The notes under the pieces were generated by a model that searched no databases, had not been told where the DNA came from, and saw nothing but the letters and a program-made list of their open reading frames with translations. Below, one piece after another: positions 1 through 6,360 of a stretch of DNA of 22,126 nucleotides. The stretch is from a virus. The translations under genes were made by a program, and so were the position numbers. The DNA is taken from positions 1 through 22,126 of the IMG/VR virus record IMGVR_UViG_3300027686_000039; one strand, 5' to 3'. Within the stretch, counting starts at the first letter, position 1, and each line of letters opens with the position of its first letter.

Positions 1-16
1 CTTCCCCCCCACCCTC

Positions 17-52
17 GCGCGACTACATATGGGGTACACACAGCGCTATTTT
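17..52 (+). promoter_or_regulatory. Leader of the first gene with a weak phage-RNAP-like promoter candidate
   Basis: The first 78 bases hold no gene. A run of seven C lies at 4-10. At 20-34 the sequence CGACTACATATGGGG lines up without gaps with the T7 RNA polymerase promoter core (CGACTCACTATAGGG), agreeing at 11 of 15 positions, including CGACT and the GGG start. No second copy was found in the other intergenic gaps and no RNA polymerase gene is in the window, so this is only a candidate. No good host-type -35/-10 pair was seen. Confidence 0.2.
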
Positions 53-78
53 CGGAAAAACCATGAAAGGACTTTTTG

Positions 79-477
79 ATGCCGAAGCTTATACCATTTG
101 ATCCTAGTAAGCATGAGCCTGTTGACTTAGGGCTTGGCGGATTATCGACTGAGTATCTTGCTAGTGAGTATGCTCCTAGCAACGGTGTTTGGAATATACC
201 TACGATTTGGTTTAACTCTGAGACTAATGAGCCTGTGTATTTTGAGAATATTGATGAGGCTTGGGAGATATCCAGGGCTTATGAGCTTTCTACTGGCAAT
301 ATGTTTCCTAGATTTAATAACTTACCTGACGCTGTAGCTGCTGCTAAGGAGCGTAGTAATGCGGGTGGTGCTACTGATGTACCATTAATGAGCGATGGCT
401 ATCACGAAATGCCTGATGGTAGTATGATGAAAGACTCGGAAATGTCTTCTGAGTCTGCAACTGAAGGAGAATATTGA
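79..477 (+). CDS. Conserved phage protein of unknown function (132 aa)
   Basis: ATG at 79 is chosen over the in-frame TTG at 76 because AAAGGA (66-71) sits seven bases upstream of it. The N-terminal two thirds contain GLGG, NIPTIWF, a tyrosine/glutamate helix around YELSTG, FPRF and a DAVAAAKERS helix. I recognise this arrangement as a small conserved protein in many podovirus structural regions, but I know no proven role. The last 30 residues are acidic and Met/Ser-rich with MPDGSMMKDSEM and look disordered. No signal peptide or membrane segment. The next gene starts two bases after the stop codon, so the two are probably co-translated. Its place ahead of packaging genes suggests a virion or packaging accessory role, which is inference. 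Confidence 0.8.
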   Translation: MPKLIPFDPSKHEPVDLGLGGLSTEYLASEYAPSNGVWNIPTIWFNSETNEPVYFENIDEAWEISRAYELSTGNMFPRFNNLPDAVAAAKERSNAGGATDVPLMSDGYHEMPDGSMMKDSEMSSESATEGEY

Positions 478-478
478 T

Positions 479-631
479 ATGGCTAAGAAACCAGGACTAT
501 ACTCGAACATAAACGCTAAACGTGATCGTATTGCCTCTGGCAGTGGAGAGAAGATGCGTAAGGTTGGCTCTAAGGGCGCTCCTAAGGCTTCTGCGTTTAA
601 AGCTGCTGCTAAGACTGCGAAGAAGAGATAG
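479..631 (+). CDS. Small basic conserved phage protein (50 aa)
   Basis: A 50-codon ORF starts at ATG 479, behind GAAGGAGA (462-469), and ends in TAG at 629-631. The product begins MAKKPGLYSNINAKRDRIAS and continues with SGEKMRK and GSKGAPKASAFKAAAKTAKK, so it is very rich in Lys, Arg, Ala and Gly. This pattern (GLY-NINAKR, then GEKMRK-GSKGAP) is a familiar small protein beside phage structural genes, usually left hypothetical. Its charge suggests binding to DNA or to an acidic partner, but no fold or activity can be read from the sequence. The proteins at 3851, 4144 and 4268 are also short and basic, so it may belong to a set of packaging-associated peptides. Confidence 0.8.
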   Translation: MAKKPGLYSNINAKRDRIASGSGEKMRKVGSKGAPKASAFKAAAKTAKKR

Positions 632-632
632 G

Positions 633-800
633 GTGTCTGGTCTTGGCGTGCGTGACCCTATGACGGTTGTGACTTGGGCTGTTCGTCCTGAAGGTTTGCA
701 CGTTTGGCGTGACGGTGATCTCGTTGCTCTTATTGACCACGATTTATTTTGTCACATGATTGAGGATTTAGCCCGTGGTTTAGTGTCACAAAAAATGTGA
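633..800 (+). CDS. Small conserved phage protein of unknown function (55 aa)
   Basis: The coding part begins at GTG 633, one base after the previous stop, or at ATG 660 (46 aa). GTG is preferred because of the tight spacing and the purine-rich GAAGAAGAG just upstream. The frame stays open back to 522, but that extension overlaps the 50-aa gene and reads as an Arg/Leu-rich artefact, so it is left out. The product has a compact core: WAVRPEGLHVWRDGDLVALI, then a helix around HMIEDLARGL. This beta-hairpin plus helix layout (W-x-V-x-x-x-G-L-x-x-x-R-D-G) occurs in other tiny phage proteins of unknown role. No catalytic motif. It ends just before a 69-base non-coding gap. Confidence 0.65.
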   Translation: MSGLGVRDPMTVVTWAVRPEGLHVWRDGDLVALIDHDLFCHMIEDLARGLVSQKM

Positions 801-804
801 CGCA

Positions 805-850
805 TTGGTTGTAATATCGTTTTCTATGCGATATCGTAATGATACCGTAA
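805..850 (+). promoter_or_regulatory. Repeat-rich gap, possible operator/promoter
   Basis: The 69-base gap between two small genes holds three ATATCGT-like words: ATATCGT at 814-820 and 831-837, and ATACCGT at 842-848. The last two sit in tandem 11-base units, GATATCGTAAT and GATACCGTAAA (830-851), about one helical turn apart. ATATCG (814-819) also forms an inverted repeat with CGATAT (829-834) around a 9-base loop. A weak sigma70-like pair, TTGTAA (809-814) with TATCGT (832-837) at 17 bases, overlaps them. A regulated promoter for the next gene is possible, but the boxes are poor and this is inference. Confidence 0.3.
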
Positions 851-869
851 AGTTGTATAGGAGATACGC

Positions 870-1121
870 GTGGATAAAAGATACAATGTGGTTCAAGCGA
901 AGACTTCGCCGAACCAGGATAAAACATTTTGGCACAAGCATGGCGTTGCCTTTGAGAAGGATAGCAAGATTAGCATTAAATTGGAGAGTTTGCCTATACC
1001 CAATGCGGATGGCGAAATCTGGCTAAAGCTGTTTGAGGATGATGGTAAACGTCAGAACCCTCAGTCCTCTGCACCGGCTGCTGCCCCTGCTGATAAAATA
1101 GATGATGAAATTCCGTTTTAA
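870..1121 (+). CDS. Small protein with an SSB-like acidic C-terminal tip (83 aa)
   Basis: GTG start at 870, six bases behind a clear AGGAG (859-863). The first 55 residues (RYNVVQAK, KTFWHKHGVAF, SISIKLESLPIP, GEIWLKLFEDD in outline) look like a small all-beta domain, of the kind seen in short phage and bacterial proteins without assigned function. A Pro/Ala/Ser linker follows, and the protein ends DDEIPF. Bacterial SSB ends in DDDIPF, the tip that recruits partners such as Exonuclease I, RecO and PriA. Visible here are the acidic pair, the Ile-Pro-Phe end and the flexible linker. At 83 aa it is too short for a classical full SSB, so it may be a minimal OB-like protein or a mimic of the SSB tail. 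The stop overlaps the TerS start (TAATG). Confidence 0.75.
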   Translation: MDKRYNVVQAKTSPNQDKTFWHKHGVAFEKDSKISIKLESLPIPNADGEIWLKLFEDDGKRQNPQSSAPAAAPADKIDDEIPF

Positions 1122-1540
1122 TGGCAAGAAAAACTGAGGATAAGATTAAACCTATCCCTCCAGTTGGTCGGTTCGGCGGTGCGCGATTGTTGCAACGTCG
1201 AATTGGCCGTTCTGAAACCCTTGCTCAAAACAAAGAAGCTGTTGCTACTGAGCTGATTGCTATGGGAACTGCCAGGCTTACTGACATAATTGATCTTCAT
1301 ACCGGCGAAATACGTCCTATGGCGGATATACCTGATGAAGCCCTGGCTTCGATCAAGAAGGTTACGGTTGGTCAGTACGGCACAACGATTGAGATGTTTG
1401 ACAAGGTGAGCGTTCTGCGCGTCCTGGCTAAAGCTAGTGGCTTGCTGGATGTTGAAAGCAATGTTGATAAGCCTTCGATCATTGGGATCAATATGAAAGG
1501 CCCAGAAGCAACCACAACCTATGAGGCTGATGATGGCTGA
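1121..1540 (+). CDS. terS: Terminase small subunit
   Basis: A 139-aa protein directly upstream of, and overlapping, the large terminase. The N-terminus is basic (GGARLLQRRIGR), followed by helices (VATELIAMGTARLTDII) and the segment TVGQYGTTIEMFDKVSVLRVLAKASGLLD. The last part resembles the C-terminal helix of small terminase subunits in which a Lys-x-x-Ala-Leu/Val-x-x-Leu stretch precedes a Gly-Leu. The role would be recognition of viral DNA and loading of TerL; position and length (about 120-180 aa) fit. The start ATG shares one base with the preceding stop and has no obvious own ribosome site, so coupled translation is likely. Family assignment rests on context and weak motifs, not on a domain hit. 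Confidence 0.75.
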   Translation: MARKTEDKIKPIPPVGRFGGARLLQRRIGRSETLAQNKEAVATELIAMGTARLTDIIDLHTGEIRPMADIPDEALASIKKVTVGQYGTTIEMFDKVSVLRVLAKASGLLDVESNVDKPSIIGINMKGPEATTTYEADDG

Positions 1541-3056
1541 TATTCCCAGCATGAATTTAGACTTTTCTAAGTCTGCTACAGTTTGGAAGTTTCTACACGA
1601 TAAATCTTTTGTTCGCGGCCTGATGGGTCCAGTTGGATCTGGTAAGTCATATGGCTGTGCTGCTGAGATAATGCTCAAAGCAGTCCAGCAAAAGCCCTCT
1701 CCGCGTGACGGTATCAGGTATTCGCGGTTTGTTATCGTGCGTAATACTTACCCAGAGCTAAGAACAACAACTATTAAGACCTGGGGCGAATTATTTCCAG
1801 AAGATGTTTGGGGGCCTATGCGCTGGCAGCCGCCTATAACCCACCACCTAAAGCTTCCAACCAGGGATAATGCGCCTGGTATCGATTGCGAAGTTATATT
1901 CATGGCACTTTCTACGCCGCAAGACGTGCGAAAATTACTTTCTCTTGAATTAACTGGGGCCTGGGTAAATGAGGCCAGAGAGCTACCAAAAGCTGTGATC
2001 GATGGTTTGACACACCGCGTTGGCCGTTACCCCACAAAATCAGATGGTGGTGCGTCCTGGTATGGTATCATTATGGATACTAATCCGCCTGACGCGGATC
2101 ACTGGTGGCATGAGCTGGCTGAGAAAAATCCTATTGGTGGCCGGTTTCCCTGGACGTTTCACCGGCAACCTGGTGGCGTGTTAGAAGTTTCTGCAAAAGA
2201 TCTACCTGAGAACCCAGAGGCTAATGACTTTATGTTTTCTGGCGGCAAGTGGTGGATGGTTAACCCTTCTGCTGAAAATAAAAAACATTTACCTGATGGA
2301 TATTACCAGCAAATGCTTGGCGGTAAGAATGCTGATTGGATTAGGTGCTATGCTGAAGGTAAGTACACGTTTGTCCAAGAAGGCAGACCAGTGTGGCCTG
2401 AGTATGATGATGAGCTAATGTCTGCTGATGTACAATATGATCCGCAATATCCGCTTCAGATCGGCGTTGACTTTGGTTTGACACCGGCAGCTATCTTTGG
2501 GCAGCGAACATCTGGTGGCGCATGGAAAATTTTAGATGAGCTTGTTACTTTTGATATGGGACTGGAAAGATTTGGTCAGGAGCTTCTAGCTAAGATTGCG
2601 GCAAGCTTTGATAAGGCAGAAGTTATGATCTGGGGAGATCCCGCTGGTAACAAACGGGATGAGATCTATGAAGTTACGGCCTTTGACCATCTTAAAACTA
2701 TTGGGTTTCGCGCCCAACCTACCGATAGCAACGCTTTCAATGTAAGACGTGAGGCCGCTGCTTCTCCTATGAACCGGCTGGTTGGTGGAAAACCTGGGCT
2801 TTTAGTAAATAAAAAATGTTTGCGCCTGCGCAAATCTTTAAGTGGTGGGTACTTCTTCAAACGGCAGTCTATGGGGGCTGGTCAGGAAAGGTTTAAAGAT
2901 ATGCCGGTTAAAAATGAACACTCACACTGTGGTGATGCGTTTGGATACTTAATGCTTGGAGGCGGTGAGCAAAGAAAATTGCGCCGTGGATCTTACGGGA
3001 CTACCTTTGCCGGTGGTACAACCTATTCCGCAACTCTTGATTTTGATATATTCTAA
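1533..3056 (+). CDS. terL: Terminase large subunit (packaging ATPase and nuclease)
   Basis: ATG 1533 is preferred over in-frame ATGs at 1521 and 1530 because GAGG (1523-1526) lies six bases upstream; this gives 507 aa. Walker A is GPVGSGKS at residues 32-39. The Walker B-like strand ends LTGAWVNEARE, with the likely catalytic Glu at 147. The C-terminal RNase H-like nuclease shows the expected acidic residues: D313 in GVDFGLTPAAIFGQ, D369 in IWGDPAGN and D468 in HCGDAFGYLML. The protein drives ATP-powered DNA translocation into the prohead and cuts the concatemer. It overlaps TerS by eight bases and its TAA shares a base with the next ATG. All key residues are present, with no truncation. The GVDFGLTPAA nuclease style is common in podoviruses that place terminase ahead of the portal, unlike T7 itself. 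Confidence 0.95.
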   Translation: MADIPSMNLDFSKSATVWKFLHDKSFVRGLMGPVGSGKSYGCAAEIMLKAVQQKPSPRDGIRYSRFVIVRNTYPELRTTTIKTWGELFPEDVWGPMRWQPPITHHLKLPTRDNAPGIDCEVIFMALSTPQDVRKLLSLELTGAWVNEARELPKAVIDGLTHRVGRYPTKSDGGASWYGIIMDTNPPDADHWWHELAEKNPIGGRFPWTFHRQPGGVLEVSAKDLPENPEANDFMFSGGKWWMVNPSAENKKHLPDGYYQQMLGGKNADWIRCYAEGKYTFVQEGRPVWPEYDDELMSADVQYDPQYPLQIGVDFGLTPAAIFGQRTSGGAWKILDELVTFDMGLERFGQELLAKIAASFDKAEVMIWGDPAGNKRDEIYEVTAFDHLKTIGFRAQPTDSNAFNVRREAAASPMNRLVGGKPGLLVNKKCLRLRKSLSGGYFFKRQSMGAGQERFKDMPVKNEHSHCGDAFGYLMLGGGEQRKLRRGSYGTTFAGGTTYSATLDFDIF

Positions 3057-3535
3057 TGGGACTCATACAAATACCAAAAATTAGAATGAGTCCAGATGAA
3101 AGTATAGTTTCTTTGCGCCACGATCATTTAATGAAGATAGATTATAACGAAGATACTAAGGAATATATTAAGAACATCCCTAATTACATAGATTATTTGT
3201 GGGCTAACGCTGAAGCTGGATCAAGCTGGGCTGGTATCGGACGCGGTAAAGTTGTTGCGGCTTTTGGAATTAAGCCTATTTGGAATGGCTTGGCTGAAAT
3301 GTGGATGATCCCAGGAACGGATATTGGTAGGCATACGATATCAATTGTGAGAGGTGCAAAGGTTCTAACCAATAGCGCAATCAAAGATTACGACTTAAAA
3401 AGACTGCAAATTGGCGTAAGAACTGAAAACGATACTGCCTTTAGGTTTGCCAAGTCGCTAGGTTTTGGTGTAGAAAGTGTTATGAAGAGGTTTGGCCCAG
3501 AGGGGGCTGACTATTACATGATGGCGAGGTTTTAA
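3056..3535 (+). CDS. GNAT-like acetyltransferase-fold protein
   Basis: A 159-aa protein. The order of elements matches the GNAT fold: a substrate-side N-terminal part, strands around GKVVAAFGIKP and AEMWMIPGTD, and a C-terminal ENDTAFRFAKSLGFGVE. That last pattern (Asn...Ala.+Phe.+.LGF..E) is the usual final helix-strand of acetyltransferases. A canonical acetyl-CoA loop (Q/R-x-x-G-x-G/A) is not clear; GTDIGRH is the nearest match, so activity is uncertain. T7 gp13 and DUF2833-type phage proteins are GNAT-like proteins involved in virion assembly, which would suit a gene between terminase and portal. Alternatively it modifies a host or virion protein. Its ATG overlaps the TerL stop by one base, with no separate ribosome site. 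Confidence 0.7.
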   Translation: MGLIQIPKIRMSPDESIVSLRHDHLMKIDYNEDTKEYIKNIPNYIDYLWANAEAGSSWAGIGRGKVVAAFGIKPIWNGLAEMWMIPGTDIGRHTISIVRGAKVLTNSAIKDYDLKRLQIGVRTENDTAFRFAKSLGFGVESVMKRFGPEGADYYMMARF

Positions 3536-3536
3536 T

Positions 3537-3851
3537 ATGAGTGGATTATTCGGCGGCGGCGGAAGCCCTGCACCAGCCCCAGTAGCGGCCCCTGCTGTAA
3601 CGGCAGCACAAGCCCGTTCAGAGGAAAGAGCTACTTCTCAAGAAACGACTGAGATGCAAGGCATTCAAAAACGTCGTAGAATACAGCGCCAAGGCGGCAT
3701 GAGGTTGTTATTTTCAAAAGCTCGTCAAGAAGGGCCACAAGCTACTAGACCGGCAGGAATGTCTGATGCTGATTGGCTGCTTTTGCAGCAACAACGCCAG
3801 GGTCAATCCAGTTCTTTAGGAAAAAACGCTTCTAAGCTAGGAGGCTCTTAG
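3537..3851 (+). CDS. Small phage protein with Gly/Ala/Pro N-terminus, unknown function
   Basis: A 104-aa protein starting one base after the previous stop. It opens with MSGLFGGGGSPAPAP, a flexible segment. An Arg/Glu helix follows, then a strongly basic KRRRIQRQGGMRLLFS and a Gln/Ser-rich tail. Similar proteins, with a short hydrophobic N-terminus and an RRR..GG.RLLF core, sit beside portal genes in many T7-like phages and are annotated hypothetical. No enzyme motif, signal peptide or membrane helix. The basic centre suggests contact with DNA or with acidic assembly partners. The stop TAG shares its G with the GTG start of the next gene. Confidence 0.75.
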   Translation: MSGLFGGGGSPAPAPVAAPAVTAAQARSEERATSQETTEMQGIQKRRRIQRQGGMRLLFSKARQEGPQATRPAGMSDADWLLLQQQRQGQSSSLGKNASKLGGS

Positions 3852-4147
3852 TGCCTGAGAACAGAAGCCCCAGCAGCAACAAAAGCTTTTCATACAAGTC
3901 AAGCTTCTTTGGCCCGAAATACAGTCGAAGCGCCCGTTCTGCTGCTGGAATGAAGCAGGGTTTAGAAAAGGACGGAAACCGTGGGGGAACAAGACCCCGT
4001 GGTCGTACCCAGGCTGAACGTGATGCGGCGGCTGCTGCTGCGGCTGCGGCCAAGTTAGCTGCTGAAAAAGCTGCTGGGCAAAAAAGAAGGAAGGTTTTTT
4101 ATAAAGCCAAAAATACAATTTTGTTTAACAAGGATAAAAAGGCATGA
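3851..4147 (+). CDS. Small basic Ala/Lys-rich protein, unknown function (98 aa)
   Basis: GTG start overlapping the previous stop (TAGTG), with weak GGAGG-like sequence at 3840-3844. The N-terminal 50 residues are Ser/Arg/Gly-rich (KYSRSARSAAG, RGGTRPRGRT). An alanine-rich helix with nine consecutive Ala follows (ERDAAAAAAAAAKLAAEKAA), and the tail is Lys/Arg-rich. It looks like a disordered basic protein with one stable helix. No family recognised. The frame is supported by tight overlaps at both ends: its TGA overlaps the next ATG in ATGA. The reverse strand is also open here because of the Ala/Ser codons, but those ORFs have no ribosome site. Confidence 0.65.
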   Translation: MPENRSPSSNKSFSYKSSFFGPKYSRSARSAAGMKQGLEKDGNRGGTRPRGRTQAERDAAAAAAAAAKLAAEKAAGQKRRKVFYKAKNTILFNKDKKA

Positions 4148-4263
4148 CACAGATAAAATCTTTTCTATCAGAAAAATTTGCCAAGGCTGTTGCCCACATG
4201 AAAGAAGAAGAAGTTAAAGTTGTGGAAAAGCCAGTTAAGGCCAAGACTAAAGCTAAAAAGTAA
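4144..4263 (+). CDS. 39-aa Lys/Glu/Val-rich peptide
   Basis: A short ORF starting in an ATGA overlap with the previous gene and ending TAA at 4261-4263. It reads MTQIKSFLSEKFAKAVAHMK, then an acidic EEEVKVVEK, then a Lys-rich end (KAKTKAKK). The first half would make an amphipathic helix and the rest is charged and flexible. Support is positional: it fills the space between two coding genes with a four-base overlap on one side and four bases to the next ATG on the other. Function unknown. It is one of four consecutive short basic products before the portal. Confidence 0.6.
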   Translation: MTQIKSFLSEKFAKAVAHMKEEEVKVVEKPVKAKTKAKK

Positions 4264-4267
4264 TCCA

Positions 4268-4543
4268 ATGGTTAAGAAGGCATTTCAAAACCCAAAGGGC
4301 GGTCTTAATGAAGCTGGGCGTAAGCACTTTGAAAGAAAAGATGGTGGCAATCTAAAGGCCCCCGTCAAGGTTGGAACTAATCCACGGCGCGTAAGCTTTG
4401 CTGCTAGGTTCGCCGGGATGAAGGGTTCGATGAAAGATGAAAAGGGACAACCTACCCGCAAGGCACTTGCCTTAAAGGCATGGGGGTTTGGTTCTGTAGA
4501 CGCAGCTCGTAATTTTGCAGCACGTCATAAAAAGGATAGTTAG
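4268..4543 (+). CDS. DUF6321-like small basic protein (91 aa)
   Basis: ATG 4268 is preferred; the frame extends upstream to a GTG at 4220, but that part overlaps the 39-aa gene and adds a Lys/Leu stretch with no family resemblance. The sequence has the hallmark order NPKGGLNEAGRKHFERK, GGNLKAPV, FAARFAGMKGSMKDEKGQPT and RKALALKAWGF, which I recognise as the DUF6321 pattern common beside phage portal genes. The role of the family is not established; the basic, Gly-rich make-up suggests nucleic-acid contact. It looks complete. The portal ATG follows the stop immediately. Confidence 0.8.
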   Translation: MVKKAFQNPKGGLNEAGRKHFERKDGGNLKAPVKVGTNPRRVSFAARFAGMKGSMKDEKGQPTRKALALKAWGFGSVDAARNFAARHKKDS

Positions 4544-6106
4544 ATGGCTAGGCTAAATGTAAACGAATTGATGGAACGTGAAGCCAAGGCTCAAGCCCGT
4601 AAGGATGAATGGCGTTCTATATATGAAGACTGTTACGAATTTGCCCTTCCACAGAGGAATCTATATTCTGGCTTTTATGAAGGTGGTGTTGCCGGTAAAG
4701 GCAAGATGGTTCGCGTTTTTGATTCAACTGCTATCTCCGCAACTCAACGATTTGCCAACCGAATCCAAGCTGGTTTGTTCCCTCCGCAAAAAGATTGGTG
4801 TCGCTTAGAAGCTGGCACAGGTATTCCAGAAGAACAAAAGCCCCAGGCCCAAGCTGCACTAGATGCCTACACTAAGCGTATGTTTGAAGTAATGCGTCAG
4901 ACTAACTTTGACCTGGCAATGGGCGAGTTTTTACTAGATCTCTGCGTTGGTACTGCCGTTATGATGGTTACGGCTGGCGATGAAGCAACACCAATACGCT
5001 TTACTTCAATCCCGCAATACCTGGTTGCAATTGAAGAAGGTACATTTGGCAACATAGACAACGTGTATCGCAAATTACGCATGAAGGCGGAGGCGATACC
5101 ACAAGAGTTTCCTGACCTGGAAATGACAGCAGAATTGGCCGAAGCGATAGCAAATTCTCCGTCAAAAGAAATAGATCTAGTTGACGCTGTAATATATGAC
5201 TATGAGCAGGGGATATTCTGTTATCATGTTATTTGGCCTGGCAAACGCCAAGAGCTTGTTTACAAAACTATGAATAGTTCACCATTTATCGTTGCGCGTT
5301 ACATGAAGGTTGCCGGTGAAGTATATGGTCGCGGCCCACTGGTTACTGCGATTGCTGACATAAAGACCCTTAATAAGACTGTTGAGCTAGTTCTAAAGAA
5401 TGCGTCACTTGCTATTGCTGGTGTATATACGGCAGCAGATGATGGCGTCCTCAATCCACAAAACATTAAGATCCAGCCTGGTGCTATTATTGGCGTTGCT
5501 CGAAATGGTGGGCCACAAGGCGCATCATTGGCCCCCTTACCGCGCACCGGCGATTTCAATGTAAGCCAGATTGTTATGAATGATCTGCGTATGAATATTA
5601 AAAAGATCTTAATGGATGATACGTTGCCGCCTGATAATATGTCTGCCAGGAGTGCAACTGAGATAGCAGAAAGATCACGGGAGCTGGCAAGTAATCTAGG
5701 ATCTGCATTTGGTCGTTTGATTAATGAGACTATGGTTCCACTTGTTTCCCGCATTTTGTACATTATGGATCAACAGGGTTACATTGATTTGCCACTAAGG
5801 GTTAATGGTGTTGAGGTTAAGGTTACTCCAGCAGCCCCACTAGCCCAGGCTCAGAAGCTTCAAGAAGTAAATGATGTTGTTCAGTTTATGCAGATTGCTA
5901 ATGCTTTAGGCCCACAAGGTCAGGCAACTTTATCAATTCCAAGGATAGCAAAGTATATTGCTGAGAAGATGAATATTAATCAAGAATTGCTCACTACAGC
6001 AGAAGAGCAACAAATGATGATGCAACAGATGCAGCAGCAACAGATGGCCGAGCAAGGCCCACCCGCTGCTGATGATGGTGGAGCAACAATGGAGGCAATG
6101 CAATGA
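4544..6106 (+). CDS. Portal protein (T7-type head-to-tail connector)
   Basis: A 520-aa protein, close to T7 gp8 (536 aa). It forms the dodecameric portal at one capsid vertex: the channel for packaging and the platform for the tail. AAAGGA (4531-4536) lies seven bases before ATG 4544. The N-terminus shows WRSIYEDCYEFALPQRNLY, DSTAISATQRFANRIQAGLF and PPQKDWCRLE, characteristic of the head-tail connector family. The middle has GEVYGRGPLVTAIADIKTLN and PPDNMSARSATEIAERSREL, the crown/stem region of these portals. The C-terminus is Gln/Met-rich (QQMMMQQMQQQQM), probably flexible. The end overlaps the next gene in ATGA. All expected blocks are present. Confidence 0.95.
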   Translation: MARLNVNELMEREAKAQARKDEWRSIYEDCYEFALPQRNLYSGFYEGGVAGKGKMVRVFDSTAISATQRFANRIQAGLFPPQKDWCRLEAGTGIPEEQKPQAQAALDAYTKRMFEVMRQTNFDLAMGEFLLDLCVGTAVMMVTAGDEATPIRFTSIPQYLVAIEEGTFGNIDNVYRKLRMKAEAIPQEFPDLEMTAELAEAIANSPSKEIDLVDAVIYDYEQGIFCYHVIWPGKRQELVYKTMNSSPFIVARYMKVAGEVYGRGPLVTAIADIKTLNKTVELVLKNASLAIAGVYTAADDGVLNPQNIKIQPGAIIGVARNGGPQGASLAPLPRTGDFNVSQIVMNDLRMNIKKILMDDTLPPDNMSARSATEIAERSRELASNLGSAFGRLINETMVPLVSRILYIMDQQGYIDLPLRVNGVEVKVTPAAPLAQAQKLQEVNDVVQFMQIANALGPQGQATLSIPRIAKYIAEKMNINQELLTTAEEQQMMMQQMQQQQMAEQGPPAADDGGATMEAMQ

Positions 6107-6360
6107 GTTCACCCGAAGGTTGGGACGGTTTAATGCAAGCACAAGCAGACGCACCCAGGGCCGCAGATATAGATATTATCTATGGCAAGGTGTTTAAAAG
6201 TGCTGAAGGTCAAAAAGTATTAAGTCATTTAAGAAGCATTACGATTGAAAAACCAACGTGGAACCCTGGGGAGGATTCCAGCTTTGGCTATGTAAGGACA
6301 GGCATGGCTGAAACGGTTCGTATGATTGAAAAAAGAATAGAGAGATCAAACAATGGATGA
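6103..6360 (+). CDS. Bbp19-like small phage protein (85 aa)
   Basis: Starts in an ATGA overlap with the portal. The core reads YGKVFKSAEGQKVLSHLRSI, then a Thr/Ile-Glu-Lys-Pro-Thr-Trp-Asn-Pro stretch, then a C-terminal helix (RTGMAETVRMIEKRIERS). This order (F..-x-G-x-x-VL-x-x-LR, then hydrophobics, then a helix with G-x-R/E and I-x-x-x-I) is that of the Bbp19-like phage domain, repeatedly found between portal and scaffold genes in podoviruses. Its exact role is unknown; position argues for head assembly or portal accessory function. The stop overlaps the scaffold start by eight bases. Confidence 0.75.
   Translation: MSSPEGWDGLMQAQADAPRAADIDIIYGKVFKSAEGQKVLSHLRSITIEKPTWNPGEDSSFGYVRTGMAETVRMIEKRIERSNNG

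Noticed and set aside
522-632. Upstream extension of the 55-aa gene at 633
   Set aside because: It overlaps the well-supported 50-aa gene and translates to an Arg/Leu-rich stretch typical of a wrong frame.
1118-1678. Antisense ORF of 186 aa over TerS and the start of TerL
   Set aside because: The sense strand carries coupled terminase genes with clear motifs; the antisense product has no recognisable pattern and no gene context on that strand.
3837-4118. Antisense ORFs opposite the Ala/Lys-rich small gene
   Set aside because: Caused by GCN/AGC-rich codons on the sense strand; no ribosome site or context on the minus strand.
4220-4267. GTG start giving a longer DUF6321-like protein
   Set aside because: It would overlap the 39-aa gene and adds residues without family resemblance; the typical protein starts at the ATG at 4268.
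5299-5763. Antisense ORF of 154 aa inside the portal gene
   Set aside because: Shadow of the conserved portal crown/stem coding region.
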